Assembly: GCA_964419935.1 (NCBI GenBank)
Contig: CAYQQJ010000018.1
Span: forward strand, 12,062-76,061
Origin: CAYQQJ01 sp964419935
GTDB lineage: Bacteria; Pseudomonadota; Gammaproteobacteria; Pseudomonadales; Cellvibrionaceae
Reading direction: 5' to 3'
Length of the DNA: 64,000 bases
The translations under genes and the position numbers were made by a program. Below the pieces are notes generated by a model that worked only from the letters and a program-made list of their open reading frames with translations, made no database searches and had not been told where the DNA came from. This document shows positions 1-7,704 of the stretch, piece after piece (positions within the stretch are counted from its first letter, which is position 1; each line of letters begins with the position of its first letter).

Positions 1-983
1 ATGAATATCACATCACCCGGCAGCAAACGGGCATCGTTGCTTGTGTCACCCTGGAGCAACAGATCATACACATCTAAGGTTGTAACGGTCTTACCCTGCC
101 GCTTTAGCTGAATGTTGCGCAATGATCCCATTCGGGTGACGCCACCGCTGGCGAAAAGAGCATTGGTCATGGTTGAAAGTGCGTTGACGGTGTAAGAGCC
201 GGGTTGCATGGCTTCACCTAATACGAAAACGCGGATCGTGCGCAGGCTTCCCATTGTGATGGAACTTCTCACGCCAATCATTTGCTCAGTGACTACGGTA
301 TTGATCACGTCTTGGGCTTGGGTAAATGTAAGGCCAGCAATATTTATGGGGCCTATGTTCGGAAACTGAACTTGTCCTTCCCGTGTTACAGTAAGGTTAT
401 GTGTGGTGTTTTCTTTGCCGTACAGTTGTACAACAAGCGTATCGCCAGGCCCCATGACGTAATCAGCAGGTACTGGTCCTGCCTTTATCGGTGCAAATGC
501 CTGGGGCTCAATAGCGGTAAACAGGTCGTATCCGAACGCCCGGAATTCATCTTTTTCGGTAAACTTCTGTCCGGTTATCTGTAAGTACAATTTGAGAAAG
601 TCTTCCCGTGGCAAAGTCTTGAACCGGAATTCAAATAGACGATTGAATTCTTCTTGAGACAGGGTGTTGTATTGCTCCTGAAGATCAATCCGATCACTGG
701 GGGAAATAATGAAGTTTGGGTCCAGCGGGTTCATGCGCACCAATGACGGTTCGCTGGCACCACCGCTTCGGCCCACTGTTTGGTCCGAGGGTTGCTGTTG
801 AATCTGCTTGCCGATAAGTGCATCAATATCAATGCCCATGGATTCAGCCAATGCCCGCTGTTGTTGTGGCGACATGGCTTTGAACTGCTCAATCTGTGCT
901 GGCGACGGTTGAAGTTGCGCTGCTGCTGCAGCGCCATAGCAGCAAAGAATGGCGAAGCAGACGATGCGGGTAAATCTGGTCAT
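1..983 (-). CDS. SLBB-domain polysaccharide export protein (Wza-like), 3' end cut by window edge
   Basis: Outer-membrane polysaccharide export protein of the Wza/SLBB family, which forms the periplasmic and outer-membrane channel for capsule or exopolysaccharide. About 327 residues are visible and the frame runs off the window edge. An N-terminal signal peptide (about residues 1-22, hydrophobic core then an AAA-rich cleavage region) is followed by a Gln-rich linker and, from about residue 165, a poly-export domain with the YVMGPGDTLVVQLYG signature. An SLBB-type repeat begins near residue 235 (IRVFVLGE). The start is supported by an AGGA ribosome site 7-8 nt upstream. The wzi gene ends just upstream on the same strand, so the two look co-transcribed as part of an export locus continuing outside the window. 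The family is clear; the polysaccharide exported is unknown. Confidence 0.85.
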   Translation of the reverse strand, partial: MTRFTRIVCFAILCCYGAAAAAQLQPSPAQIEQFKAMSPQQQRALAESMGIDIDALIGKQIQQQPSDQTVGRSGGASEPSLVRMNPLDPNFIISPSDRIDLQEQYNTLSQEEFNRLFEFRFKTLPREDFLKLYLQITGQKFTEKDEFRAFGYDLFTAIEPQAFAPIKAGPVPADYVMGPGDTLVVQLYGKENTTHNLTVTREGQVQFPNIGPINIAGLTFTQAQDVINTVVTEQMIGVRSSITMGSLRTIRVFVLGEAMQPGSYTVNALSTMTNALFASGGVTRMGSLRNIQLKRQGKTVTTLDVYDLLLQGDTSNDARLLPGDVIF

Positions 984-1034
984 GAATGATCCTGTAAACT
1001 GATGTTTTGTGGCTGACAGCTTGTAATTACAATA

Positions 1035-2528
1035 TTAGAGTCGCAGCTCGTAGGTAAAGGAAATGCCTGTTTCCACCGGTTCTTCGCGGATCAACAGGGA
1101 AGTATTGTAGTACTGGCCGCCCACAATTATTTGGCTTCGATTAGAAATGGGCAGCGCATATTCTGCGGTGGCATAAACCAACTCTCGTGTTTCAGGGCCG
1201 AAAACATTGCCGCCAGGGGAGCTGGTGTCTGTGTCATCAACATTGAGTTTGCCGCCACCGATTGTCCAGTTAATATGATGGCCATTGGGGAAGGCGTGGA
1301 AACCTTTGAAAGCCAGCAGTTCGCTGTCATTATCTGTAGAGGCACCCAGGGGCCTGCCGCGGTAACGGTAGCCCGATGGATAGCGTGGGTGCTCGTAGGC
1401 AACGTTGGGTGTACCACCTTTATTAAATTCCATGGTCGTGTTGCTGGCTTCCACTACTAGCCGGTTATGGACTGATCCTGCAAGAAAACTGGTTTCGATA
1501 CCCGCTAAGCCCAAATACTTATAGGGGAGGCCGCCGGCTTCATCTTCGCCGATTAGTTGACCATAAAATGCGCCCGAAACACCAGCAATCGTATGGCTCA
1601 GGCGCCAGTCAAAGCCACCCAGTTGGTTGCCAGGCTCATTCGATGCGTCTAGCCCATTGGAGCCGCGGTTATCCTTGCCAACCATCATTTTCCAGAAGGT
1701 TCCTAAATCCTCTGGCCGTCCTTCACCTCCCCACTGTGCGGCGCGAGAGAGGCCTAGTTCCAGCTTTTTGAATGGTTTGAACGTGATGCGCATACCGAAC
1801 AGCTTGGCCTCGGGAGTTGCGCGATCACTCTCCGTCTGATTCACGAACATCCGAAGATCCCAAGGGCCAAGCCATTCAAGAACGGGAAAATCGAATGCTC
1901 GATTGTCGACACGACTGAGAAATACGCCTGGCGTCGGGCGGGCATTGTTGGAAAGGATGAGGCTGGACTGCCAACCGGGGCCCCACCAGCGGTCAATAGC
2001 GCCTACGCCCAAAGCCCAATTGCCGATGATGCCGGCGATGTAGGATCCATCGGCTCGATAGCGTTGTCCGTCAATGGTGTCACCTACGGCAGAAGCCTGA
2101 ACTCGAATAGCCCAGTGGTTTCCAGTATAGCTGGCATAACTGCTGCTTTCGATTCGCTCCCGGGAATTTGCGGAAAAATCGCTCAAACCCGGTCTGCTGG
2201 TACTTGCCGTAATGCGTTGGCCGGCCTTTGCGGCTGTTTGAGCTCGACGAAGTTCATGCCTGAGGTATTGGTAAGACCAGATCTGGCTTTCAGATAGTTT
2301 GGAGTGGTCAATCTGATCAAGTTCACGACTGATGCCGCGCCACATGACCGGCCATGTGGTTAGGGATAGGTTGATCAGGCCCGCATCGGCAAGCACCTGT
2401 AGGTGATGGCGGCTGCGTTCGCTGCCCGCGTCAATCCACGGCTCTGCAACCAGTATGGCACTCTGCGTTAATGCGAATACCACAAGCAAAAATTGTGTTG
2501 CGAGACGCTGTCGGCGAGGGAATTTCAA
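1035..2528 (-). CDS. capsule assembly Wzi family protein
   Basis: Outer-membrane beta-barrel protein of the Wzi capsule-assembly family, which in known cases binds capsular polysaccharide at the cell surface. I place the start at a TTG (minus-strand position 2528) because it is preceded by GGAAAG and gives a signal peptide at the very N-terminus (KFPRRQR, then a long hydrophobic stretch ending near AILVAEP). An upstream in-frame TTG at 2576 would put 16 His-rich residues ahead of the signal peptide and has no ribosome site. Barrel-type alternating segments follow, including the RVDNRAFDFP region typical of the family. It lies 51 nt upstream of the SLBB export protein on the same strand. Family assignment is firm; the start is not. 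Confidence 0.8.
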   Translation of the reverse strand: MKFPRRQRLATQFLLVVFALTQSAILVAEPWIDAGSERSRHHLQVLADAGLINLSLTTWPVMWRGISRELDQIDHSKLSESQIWSYQYLRHELRRAQTAAKAGQRITASTSRPGLSDFSANSRERIESSSYASYTGNHWAIRVQASAVGDTIDGQRYRADGSYIAGIIGNWALGVGAIDRWWGPGWQSSLILSNNARPTPGVFLSRVDNRAFDFPVLEWLGPWDLRMFVNQTESDRATPEAKLFGMRITFKPFKKLELGLSRAAQWGGEGRPEDLGTFWKMMVGKDNRGSNGLDASNEPGNQLGGFDWRLSHTIAGVSGAFYGQLIGEDEAGGLPYKYLGLAGIETSFLAGSVHNRLVVEASNTTMEFNKGGTPNVAYEHPRYPSGYRYRGRPLGASTDNDSELLAFKGFHAFPNGHHINWTIGGGKLNVDDTDTSSPGGNVFGPETRELVYATAEYALPISNRSQIIVGGQYYNTSLLIREEPVETGISFTYELRL

Positions 2529-2770
2529 ACCTGTCTTTCCATGTGGGTGATGCCGGTGGGGCACAGAGTATGACAATAATTACGGGAGCATGCATCTTAG
2601 GGTATTTTTCGACTCAGTCAATGTTCAGTTCATATAAAAATGTAAGAGAGTTCAGGATTTCATCGCGGCTCCAAACTTGCTGCTGCAGTCGTGGCAATAC
2701 GGGTGCGGAGCCTATCGCAGCTTGCAGCCTGCACCTCATCCCCATATACTGCGACGCCTCAATTTAACTA

Positions 2771-3084
2771 AGGGCACCTCTATTAATTGATTGCGGCCTC
2801 TGGCTTTCAGGCGCAATGCGTATCAAGGCATCTCGTACAGCAATACTGGTTGTCTTGCGAAACGGGATAACGCTGAGACGCTTTGCGCCTGGAAGCCCCG
2901 AAGGGCGCGGTCTGACAGGCGCTATTGCTGCGTTGGGTTGCTCACCAAGGACAGCCAGCCTTGGTCTTCGCAACCCGCCTTGCACTAGCGCCTGTCAGTC
3001 CACGCACGACTGCATGGATGCAGGAGGTAGAGCGAAGCAGGAAGCCAGAGCCGAGAGACCACAATCAATTAGTAGAGGTGCCCT
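2771..3084. mobile_element. 314-bp MITE-like element with 23-bp terminal inverted repeats
   Basis: Non-coding element bounded by near-perfect inverted ends. The left end reads AGGGCACCTCTATTAATTGA and onward; the right end at 3062-3084 is its reverse complement with one mismatch over 23 bp. Similarity continues inward for about 30 bp with a short gap (CTCTGGCTT on both arms). No open frame in it resembles a transposase. It sits between the divergent wzi and thrS genes and ends only 46 bp before the thrS start. I see no convincing target-site duplication. Most likely a miniature inverted-repeat transposable element mobilised in trans; alternatively a large intergenic palindromic repeat. Confidence 0.7.
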
Positions 3085-3130
3085 GTATCACGTGGCCTTT
3101 GGTAGGGGTCACCACTGAAAAGGAAACCCA

Positions 3131-5062
3131 ATGCCGGTTATTACTCTTCCCGACGGCTCCCAGCGTACGTTCGACAATCCTGTCAGTGTTCTTGATGTCG
3201 CCAGCGACATAGGTCCCGGGCTGGCCAAGGCGACCCTGGGCGGCCAAGTTGACGGAAAAGAAGTCGACGCCAGTTATCTCATCGAGAAGGATTCCAGTCT
3301 GTCCATCATTACGGCGAAGTCCGATGAGGGGCTGGATATCATCCGTCATTCCTCTGCCCATTTGTTGGCTCAGGCGGTGAAAGAGCTGTTTCCCGAAGCG
3401 CAGGTAACCATCGGGCCGGTGATCGAGAACGGTTTCTACTACGATTTTGCGTACAGTCGGCCTTTTACCCCGGAAGATCTTCAGGCAATTGAAGACAAGA
3501 TGAGCGAGCTGTCCAAGGCGGACCTGCCGGTATCCCGCCGTGTGCTGTCCCGGGATGAGGCGGTGGCGTATTTCCGCGGCATTGGCGAAGTCTATAAGGC
3601 GGAGATCATAGAAGGCATCCCTGCGGATCAAGAGCTTTCCTTATATAGGCAGGGCGATTTCGAAGACTTATGCCGAGGCCCCCACGTCCCGTCGACAGGG
3701 GCTATTCAGTACTTCAAGTTGATGAAGGTCGCAGGCGCCTACTGGCGGGGAGACTCGAACAATGAAATGCTCCAGCGTATCTACGGCACTGCCTGGGCGA
3801 GCAAAAAAGACCTGAAAGCCTATTTGAACCGGCTGGAAGAGGCTGAAAAACGGGACCACCGCAAACTGGGCAAAAAGCACGACCTGTTTCACATACAGGA
3901 AGAAGCGCCAGGAATGGTCTTCTGGCACCCCAATGGCTGGACGGTGTACACAGCGATTGAATCCTATATGCGCGAGGTACAGCGCGCCAATGGCTATCAG
4001 GAAATCCGAACCCCTCAGGTTGTGGACCGTAGTTTGTGGGAAAGGTCCGGCCATTGGGACAAGTTCCGCGACAACATGTTTACGGTGGAATCCGAGGCCC
4101 GTGACTACGCCGTCAAGCCAATGAACTGTCCCTGCCATGTGCAGGTGTTCAACCAGGGCTTGAAAAGTTACCGGGATCTGCCGTTGCGCCTGGCTGAATT
4201 TGGCAGCTGCCATCGCAATGAAGCGTCTGGCACGCTGCAGGGGTTGATGCGAGTGCGCGGGTTTGTGCAGGACGACGCCCATATCTTCTGTTCCGAGGCC
4301 ATGATTCAGGAAGAGGTCTCGGTTTTCACGGATTTGCTGTATCAGGTGTATGCGGATTTCGGCTTCACGGACGTCATTATCCGCTTGTCCACTCGGCCTG
4401 AGCAGCGCGTCGGCACCGATGAAGGCTGGGACAAGGCCGAGAAAGCCTTGGCTGAAGCATTGGATGCCAAGGGGCTGGATTGGCAGGAGTTGCCGGGGGA
4501 GGGGGCGTTCTATGGCCCCAAGATCGAGTTTTCCCTGAAGGACTGTATCGGACGGGTGTGGCAATGCGGCACAATTCAGGTTGATTTTTCGATGCCGGGG
4601 CGCCTCGATGCGCAATATGTGGCAGAAGATGGCTCGCGCCAGGTGCCGGTTATGTTGCATCGCGCCATACTGGGATCATTTGAGCGATTCATTGGTGTTT
4701 TGATTGAACATTATGAAGGGGCTTTTCCTGCCTGGTTGGCTCCGCAGCAGGCCGTAATCCTGAATATTACGGACAAACAGGCCGATTATGTGAAAAAAGT
4801 GGAAAAAAGCCTCCAGAACAAAGGTTTCCGGGTCATTTCCGACTTGAGAAATGAGAAGATCGGCTTTAAAATCCGCGAGCACACTATTCAGAAGGTTCCA
4901 TATCTGCTGGTTGTGGGCGATCAGGAGGTTGAAAACAACACCCTGGCCGTGCGCAAACGCGGTGGAGAAGATCTCGGAACCCTTTCCCTTGAGGCATTTG
5001 CCGACCATTTGGCCGCTGATATCGCAGCCAAAAGCCGAGTTGATCGCCAAAAGGCTGAGTAA
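3131..5062 (+). CDS. thrS: threonyl-tRNA synthetase
   Basis: Charges tRNA-Thr in the cytoplasm. Length 643 residues, against 642 in E. coli. Domains in order: N-terminal TGS domain (about 1-62), editing domain with the HxxxH motif (His73, His77), class II catalytic core, C-terminal anticodon-binding domain. The zinc ligands of the active site are in place at Cys333 (in MNCPCH), His384 and His510, matching Cys334/His385/His511 of the E. coli enzyme. Motif 2 (RNEASGTLQGL) and motif 3 (HRAILGSFERF) are intact. The ATG follows an AAAGGAAA ribosome site. It is the first gene of the translation operon, 69 nt before infC. The inverted-repeat element just upstream means its promoter or leader must lie in or beyond that element. 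Confidence 0.98.
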   Translation: MPVITLPDGSQRTFDNPVSVLDVASDIGPGLAKATLGGQVDGKEVDASYLIEKDSSLSIITAKSDEGLDIIRHSSAHLLAQAVKELFPEAQVTIGPVIENGFYYDFAYSRPFTPEDLQAIEDKMSELSKADLPVSRRVLSRDEAVAYFRGIGEVYKAEIIEGIPADQELSLYRQGDFEDLCRGPHVPSTGAIQYFKLMKVAGAYWRGDSNNEMLQRIYGTAWASKKDLKAYLNRLEEAEKRDHRKLGKKHDLFHIQEEAPGMVFWHPNGWTVYTAIESYMREVQRANGYQEIRTPQVVDRSLWERSGHWDKFRDNMFTVESEARDYAVKPMNCPCHVQVFNQGLKSYRDLPLRLAEFGSCHRNEASGTLQGLMRVRGFVQDDAHIFCSEAMIQEEVSVFTDLLYQVYADFGFTDVIIRLSTRPEQRVGTDEGWDKAEKALAEALDAKGLDWQELPGEGAFYGPKIEFSLKDCIGRVWQCGTIQVDFSMPGRLDAQYVAEDGSRQVPVMLHRAILGSFERFIGVLIEHYEGAFPAWLAPQQAVILNITDKQADYVKKVEKSLQNKGFRVISDLRNEKIGFKIREHTIQKVPYLLVVGDQEVENNTLAVRKRGGEDLGTLSLEAFADHLAADIAAKSRVDRQKAE

Positions 5063-5131
5063 CCACGCTACTGGAGTCGGCTGAGCAGAATCAGCGGGCC
5101 AGTCGCACAAACAAGACAGGAGAGTTTGACT

Positions 5132-5671
5132 ATTAATAATCGTGATACGAAAGGGCGTTCCAAAAAAGCAAATATCAATGATCAGATTGAAGCTAAAGAG
5201 GTTCGTCTGATAGGTGCAGATGGCGAGCAAGTCGGCATTGTCGGTATTGATGAAGCTCTGGAGATGGCGCAGGCGGCCGATCTGGATTTGGTGGAAATCG
5301 CTGGCGATGCAGAACCGGTTGTCTGCAAGATCATGGATTATGGTAAACAGCTCTTCGAAGTGAAGAAGCAAAAAGCTGCAGCACGCAAGAAGCAGAAGCA
5401 GCAGCAAGTGAAAGAAATGAAATTTCGGCCAGGGACGGAACAGGGGGATTATCAGGTCAAACTACGCAACCTGATACGCTTCCTCGAACAAGGGGATAAA
5501 GCCAAAGTATCGCTGCGTTTTCGCGGTCGTGAAATGGCCCACCAGGAATTGGGCATGGACGTGATGCATCGCATCGAAAAAGACCTGGAAGAACTGGCTA
5601 CAGTTGAACAGCATCCAAAAATGGAAGGCCGTCAGCTGATTATGGTCATGGCCCCGAAAAAGAAGAAATAG
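5132..5671 (+). CDS. infC: translation initiation factor IF-3 (AUU start)
   Basis: IF-3 binds the 30S subunit, prevents premature 50S joining and proofreads the start codon. The reading frame could open at a TTG at 5126, but the ribosome site AGGAGAG (5118-5124) is then almost in contact with it. The ATT at 5132 sits 7-9 nt downstream of the site, the ideal spacing. AUU is the known autoregulatory start codon of infC in gammaproteobacteria, so I start there (179 residues). N-domain with the EVRLIGADGEQ signature, a Lys-rich linker near residues 75-95, then the C-domain (QVKLRNLIRFLEQGDKAK) ending in a basic MAPKKKK tail. Followed by rpmI. Confidence 0.96.
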   Translation: MNNRDTKGRSKKANINDQIEAKEVRLIGADGEQVGIVGIDEALEMAQAADLDLVEIAGDAEPVVCKIMDYGKQLFEVKKQKAAARKKQKQQQVKEMKFRPGTEQGDYQVKLRNLIRFLEQGDKAKVSLRFRGREMAHQELGMDVMHRIEKDLEELATVEQHPKMEGRQLIMVMAPKKKK

Positions 5672-5754
5672 CCCGTAAAAAGGTTGTTTTATTGTGAAAA
5701 TCCGTCGCCTCTGCCACACAAACGGGCAAGCGACGCAAATGCGGAGAAGTTGTA

Positions 5755-5949
5755 ATGCCAAAAGCTAAAGTGCACAGTGGAGCGGCAAAGCGTTTTAAGA
5801 AAACCGCTGCCGGCTACAAACACAAACACGCTAACAAGAGCCACATCCTCACTAAAATGACGACCAAACGTAAGCGTCATCTGCGCGGCACCAGTGTGCT
5901 TAACGCAGCTGATACCCCTGCAGTTGATCGTATGTTGCGCGCCAACTAG
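5755..5949 (+). CDS. rpmI: 50S ribosomal protein L35
   Basis: Small basic protein of the large ribosomal subunit, 64 residues, the usual length. The KVHSGAAKRFKKTAAG start and the KRHLRGTSVLNAAD segment are typical of L35. It lies between infC and rplT in the invariant infC-rpmI-rplT order, 83 nt after infC, with a GGAGAAG ribosome site. In E. coli this region carries the RNA element through which L20 represses rpmI and rplT. I did not identify a matching structure here, though the intergenic space would allow one. Confidence 0.97.
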   Translation: MPKAKVHSGAAKRFKKTAAGYKHKHANKSHILTKMTTKRKRHLRGTSVLNAADTPAVDRMLRAN

Positions 5950-6002
5950 TTGGCTGTCGTTTCCCTTTCTTGAAAGAGAGTAATTTTAGAGGATAGTGTT
6001 AA

Positions 6003-6362
6003 ATGGCTCGTGTAAAACGTGGAGTTGAGGCGCGTCGTCGCCACAAGAAAGTTCTCAAGGCAGCTAAAGGTTACTATGGTGCGCGTTCGCGTGTTTTCCG
6101 GGTTGCCAAGCAGGCTGTAATCAAAGCTGGGCAATATGCCTATCGTGACCGTCGTGTCAAGAAACGCAATTTCCGCGCTCTGTGGATCACGCGTATCAAC
6201 GCACAATCTCGCGCTGAAGGTATGAGCTACAGTCGTCTGATCGCAGGCTTGAAAAAGGCTGACATCACTCTGGATCGCCGTGTACTGGCAGATCTGGCTG
6301 TGCATGACAAGCCCGCTTTTGCAGCCGTGGTTGCCAAGGCGAAAGAAGCTCTAGCTGCTTAA
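6003..6362 (+). CDS. rplT: 50S ribosomal protein L20
   Basis: Early-assembly large-subunit protein that binds 23S rRNA and, in E. coli, represses its own operon. 119 residues, standard length. The N-terminal basic helix (RVKRGVEARRRHKKVLKAAK) and the globular C-terminal domain (LWITRINAQSR, SYSRLIAGLKKA) are intact. The ribosome site AGAGGA is a little far from the ATG. It is followed by about 260 nt containing two hairpins, the second an intrinsic terminator, before pheS, so it may close the thrS-rplT transcript or allow partial read-through. Confidence 0.98.
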   Translation: MARVKRGVEARRRHKKVLKAAKGYYGARSRVFRVAKQAVIKAGQYAYRDRRVKKRNFRALWITRINAQSRAEGMSYSRLIAGLKKADITLDRRVLADLAVHDKPAFAAVVAKAKEALAA

Positions 6363-6434
6363 GTTGCATCCAGGCGATTGCTGCTGGCATATTGTTTGCC
6401 TTTGTTGGTCGTCGCTTGCTTGATTATCATTTGC

Positions 6435-6474
6435 CCGGTCAAACTGATTAGTCGTTTAACAGTGGTTTGATCGG
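6435..6474 (+). other. RNA hairpin ahead of the rplT/pheS terminator
   Basis: CCGGTCAAAC pairs with GTTTGATCGG (10 bp with one G.U) across a 20-nt loop. It lies 14 nt before the terminator hairpin in the pheS leader. The pair of hairpins resembles an attenuator layout, but no Phe-rich leader peptide with a good start is visible. Confidence 0.4.
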
Positions 6475-6487
6475 CAGGGATACTGAA

Positions 6488-6517
6488 GGGAAGAGCTCCG
6501 GCTGCTTCCCTTTTTTT
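6488..6517 (+). terminator. intrinsic terminator or attenuator between rplT and pheS
   Basis: GGGAAG-AGC stem pairing with GCT-(G)-CTTCCC around a TCCG loop, followed by seven T residues. A strong intrinsic terminator 110 nt before pheS. Given its position it may act as the rplT terminator, the pheS attenuator, or both. Confidence 0.8.
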
Positions 6518-6626
6518 ATGCTGCCGCCTTCTGACGGCGCTATAGAATTCTCATTCGCATTGGCATACATGTTCGATTGCGAGCATCTCAATCCCATTCG
6601 CGTCGGAGCTTGAAGGAACGTCTATC

Positions 6627-7658
6627 ATGCAAAACCTCGATACTCTGGCTAACGAGGCCCTCCACTTAGTTAACAACGCCACAGATCTGGCTGGTCTCGA
6701 TCAGGTGCGCGTCGACTACCTGGGTAAAAAAGGCCAGTTGACCGCCTTATTGAAGAGCCTGGGCCAACTGTCTGCCGAGGAGCGTCCTGCCGCCGGTGCA
6801 GAAATCAACAAGGCGAAGCAGCGAGTACAGGACCAGATCACGCTCAAAAAAGCCGCACTGGAGCAGGAGGCGATAAACCGTCAGCTGGCTTCGGAGACTA
6901 TTGACGTCACGCTACCGGGGCGGGCGGCGAATACTGGCGGCATGCATCCGATCACCCGAACTCTGGAACGGATTGAAGCTATCTTCTCTGCCGCAGGCTT
7001 TGGTGTTGCCGAAGGTCCGGAAATCGAAGACGATTTCCACAACTTTGGTGCGCTCAATATTCCCGCGCACCATCCGGCTCGTGCGATGCACGACACGTTT
7101 TATGTAGACGAAAAGTACCTTTCCGGCACCCAGGTGTTGCGCACGCACACGTCTCCGGTTCAGGTGCGAACCATGCGCACGCAAGAGCCGCCCATCCGCA
7201 TTATCTGTCCTGGTCGCGTCTATCGCTGTGACTCGGATCTGACGCACACGCCGATGTTTCACCAGGTGGAGGGGCTGGTTGTCGACCGGGATATCAGCTT
7301 TGCCGATCTCAAGGGAACTGTCGACCAGTTCCTGAAAGCCTTTTTTGAGGCGGATATGGCCGTGCGTTTTCGGCCTTCTTATTTTCCATTTACTGAACCC
7401 TCGGCCGAAGTCGACATCCAATGTACCAACTGCTCAGGTAGAGGTTGCCGTGTCTGCAGCAACACTGGCTGGTTGGAGGTTATGGGTTGCGGCATGGTGC
7501 ATCCCAACGTTTTCGACGCTTGTGATGTTGATGCACAAAAATATACAGGCTTCGCCTTCGGTATGGGTGTCGAGCGGCTGGCGATGCTCCGTTACGGGGT
7601 GAACGACCTGAGACTGTTTTTTGAAAATGATCTGAATTTCCTACAACAATTCTCGTAA
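6627..7658 (+). CDS. pheS: phenylalanyl-tRNA synthetase alpha subunit
   Basis: Catalytic alpha subunit of the (alpha-beta)2 enzyme that charges tRNA-Phe. 343 residues, with an N-terminal coiled-coil tRNA-binding arm (about 1-95) and a class II catalytic core. The GGMHPITRTLERI entry, motif 2 (FHQVEGLVVD) and motif 3 (GFAFGMGVERLAMLRYG) are present. It carries the Cys-rich insertion CTNCSGRGCRVC seen in pseudomonad-type PheS. The striking feature is context: the partner pheT does not follow directly. A UDP-glucose dehydrogenase gene starts 46 nt downstream and separates the two subunit genes. Confidence 0.98.
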   Translation: MQNLDTLANEALHLVNNATDLAGLDQVRVDYLGKKGQLTALLKSLGQLSAEERPAAGAEINKAKQRVQDQITLKKAALEQEAINRQLASETIDVTLPGRAANTGGMHPITRTLERIEAIFSAAGFGVAEGPEIEDDFHNFGALNIPAHHPARAMHDTFYVDEKYLSGTQVLRTHTSPVQVRTMRTQEPPIRIICPGRVYRCDSDLTHTPMFHQVEGLVVDRDISFADLKGTVDQFLKAFFEADMAVRFRPSYFPFTEPSAEVDIQCTNCSGRGCRVCSNTGWLEVMGCGMVHPNVFDACDVDAQKYTGFAFGMGVERLAMLRYGVNDLRLFFENDLNFLQQFS

Positions 7659-7704
7659 GTGAGCCTTTGTCAGCTCATTACTCAATAATGAAAAGGACTC
7701 TATT

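Noticed and set aside
2816..3118. Overlapping small frames inside the inverted-repeat element
   Set aside because: None resembles a transposase and they overlap on both strands; the element is non-coding.
3668..4660. 330-codon open frame on the minus strand inside thrS
   Set aside because: Antisense shadow of thrS; no ribosome site, no domain, and thrS is fully conserved over this span.
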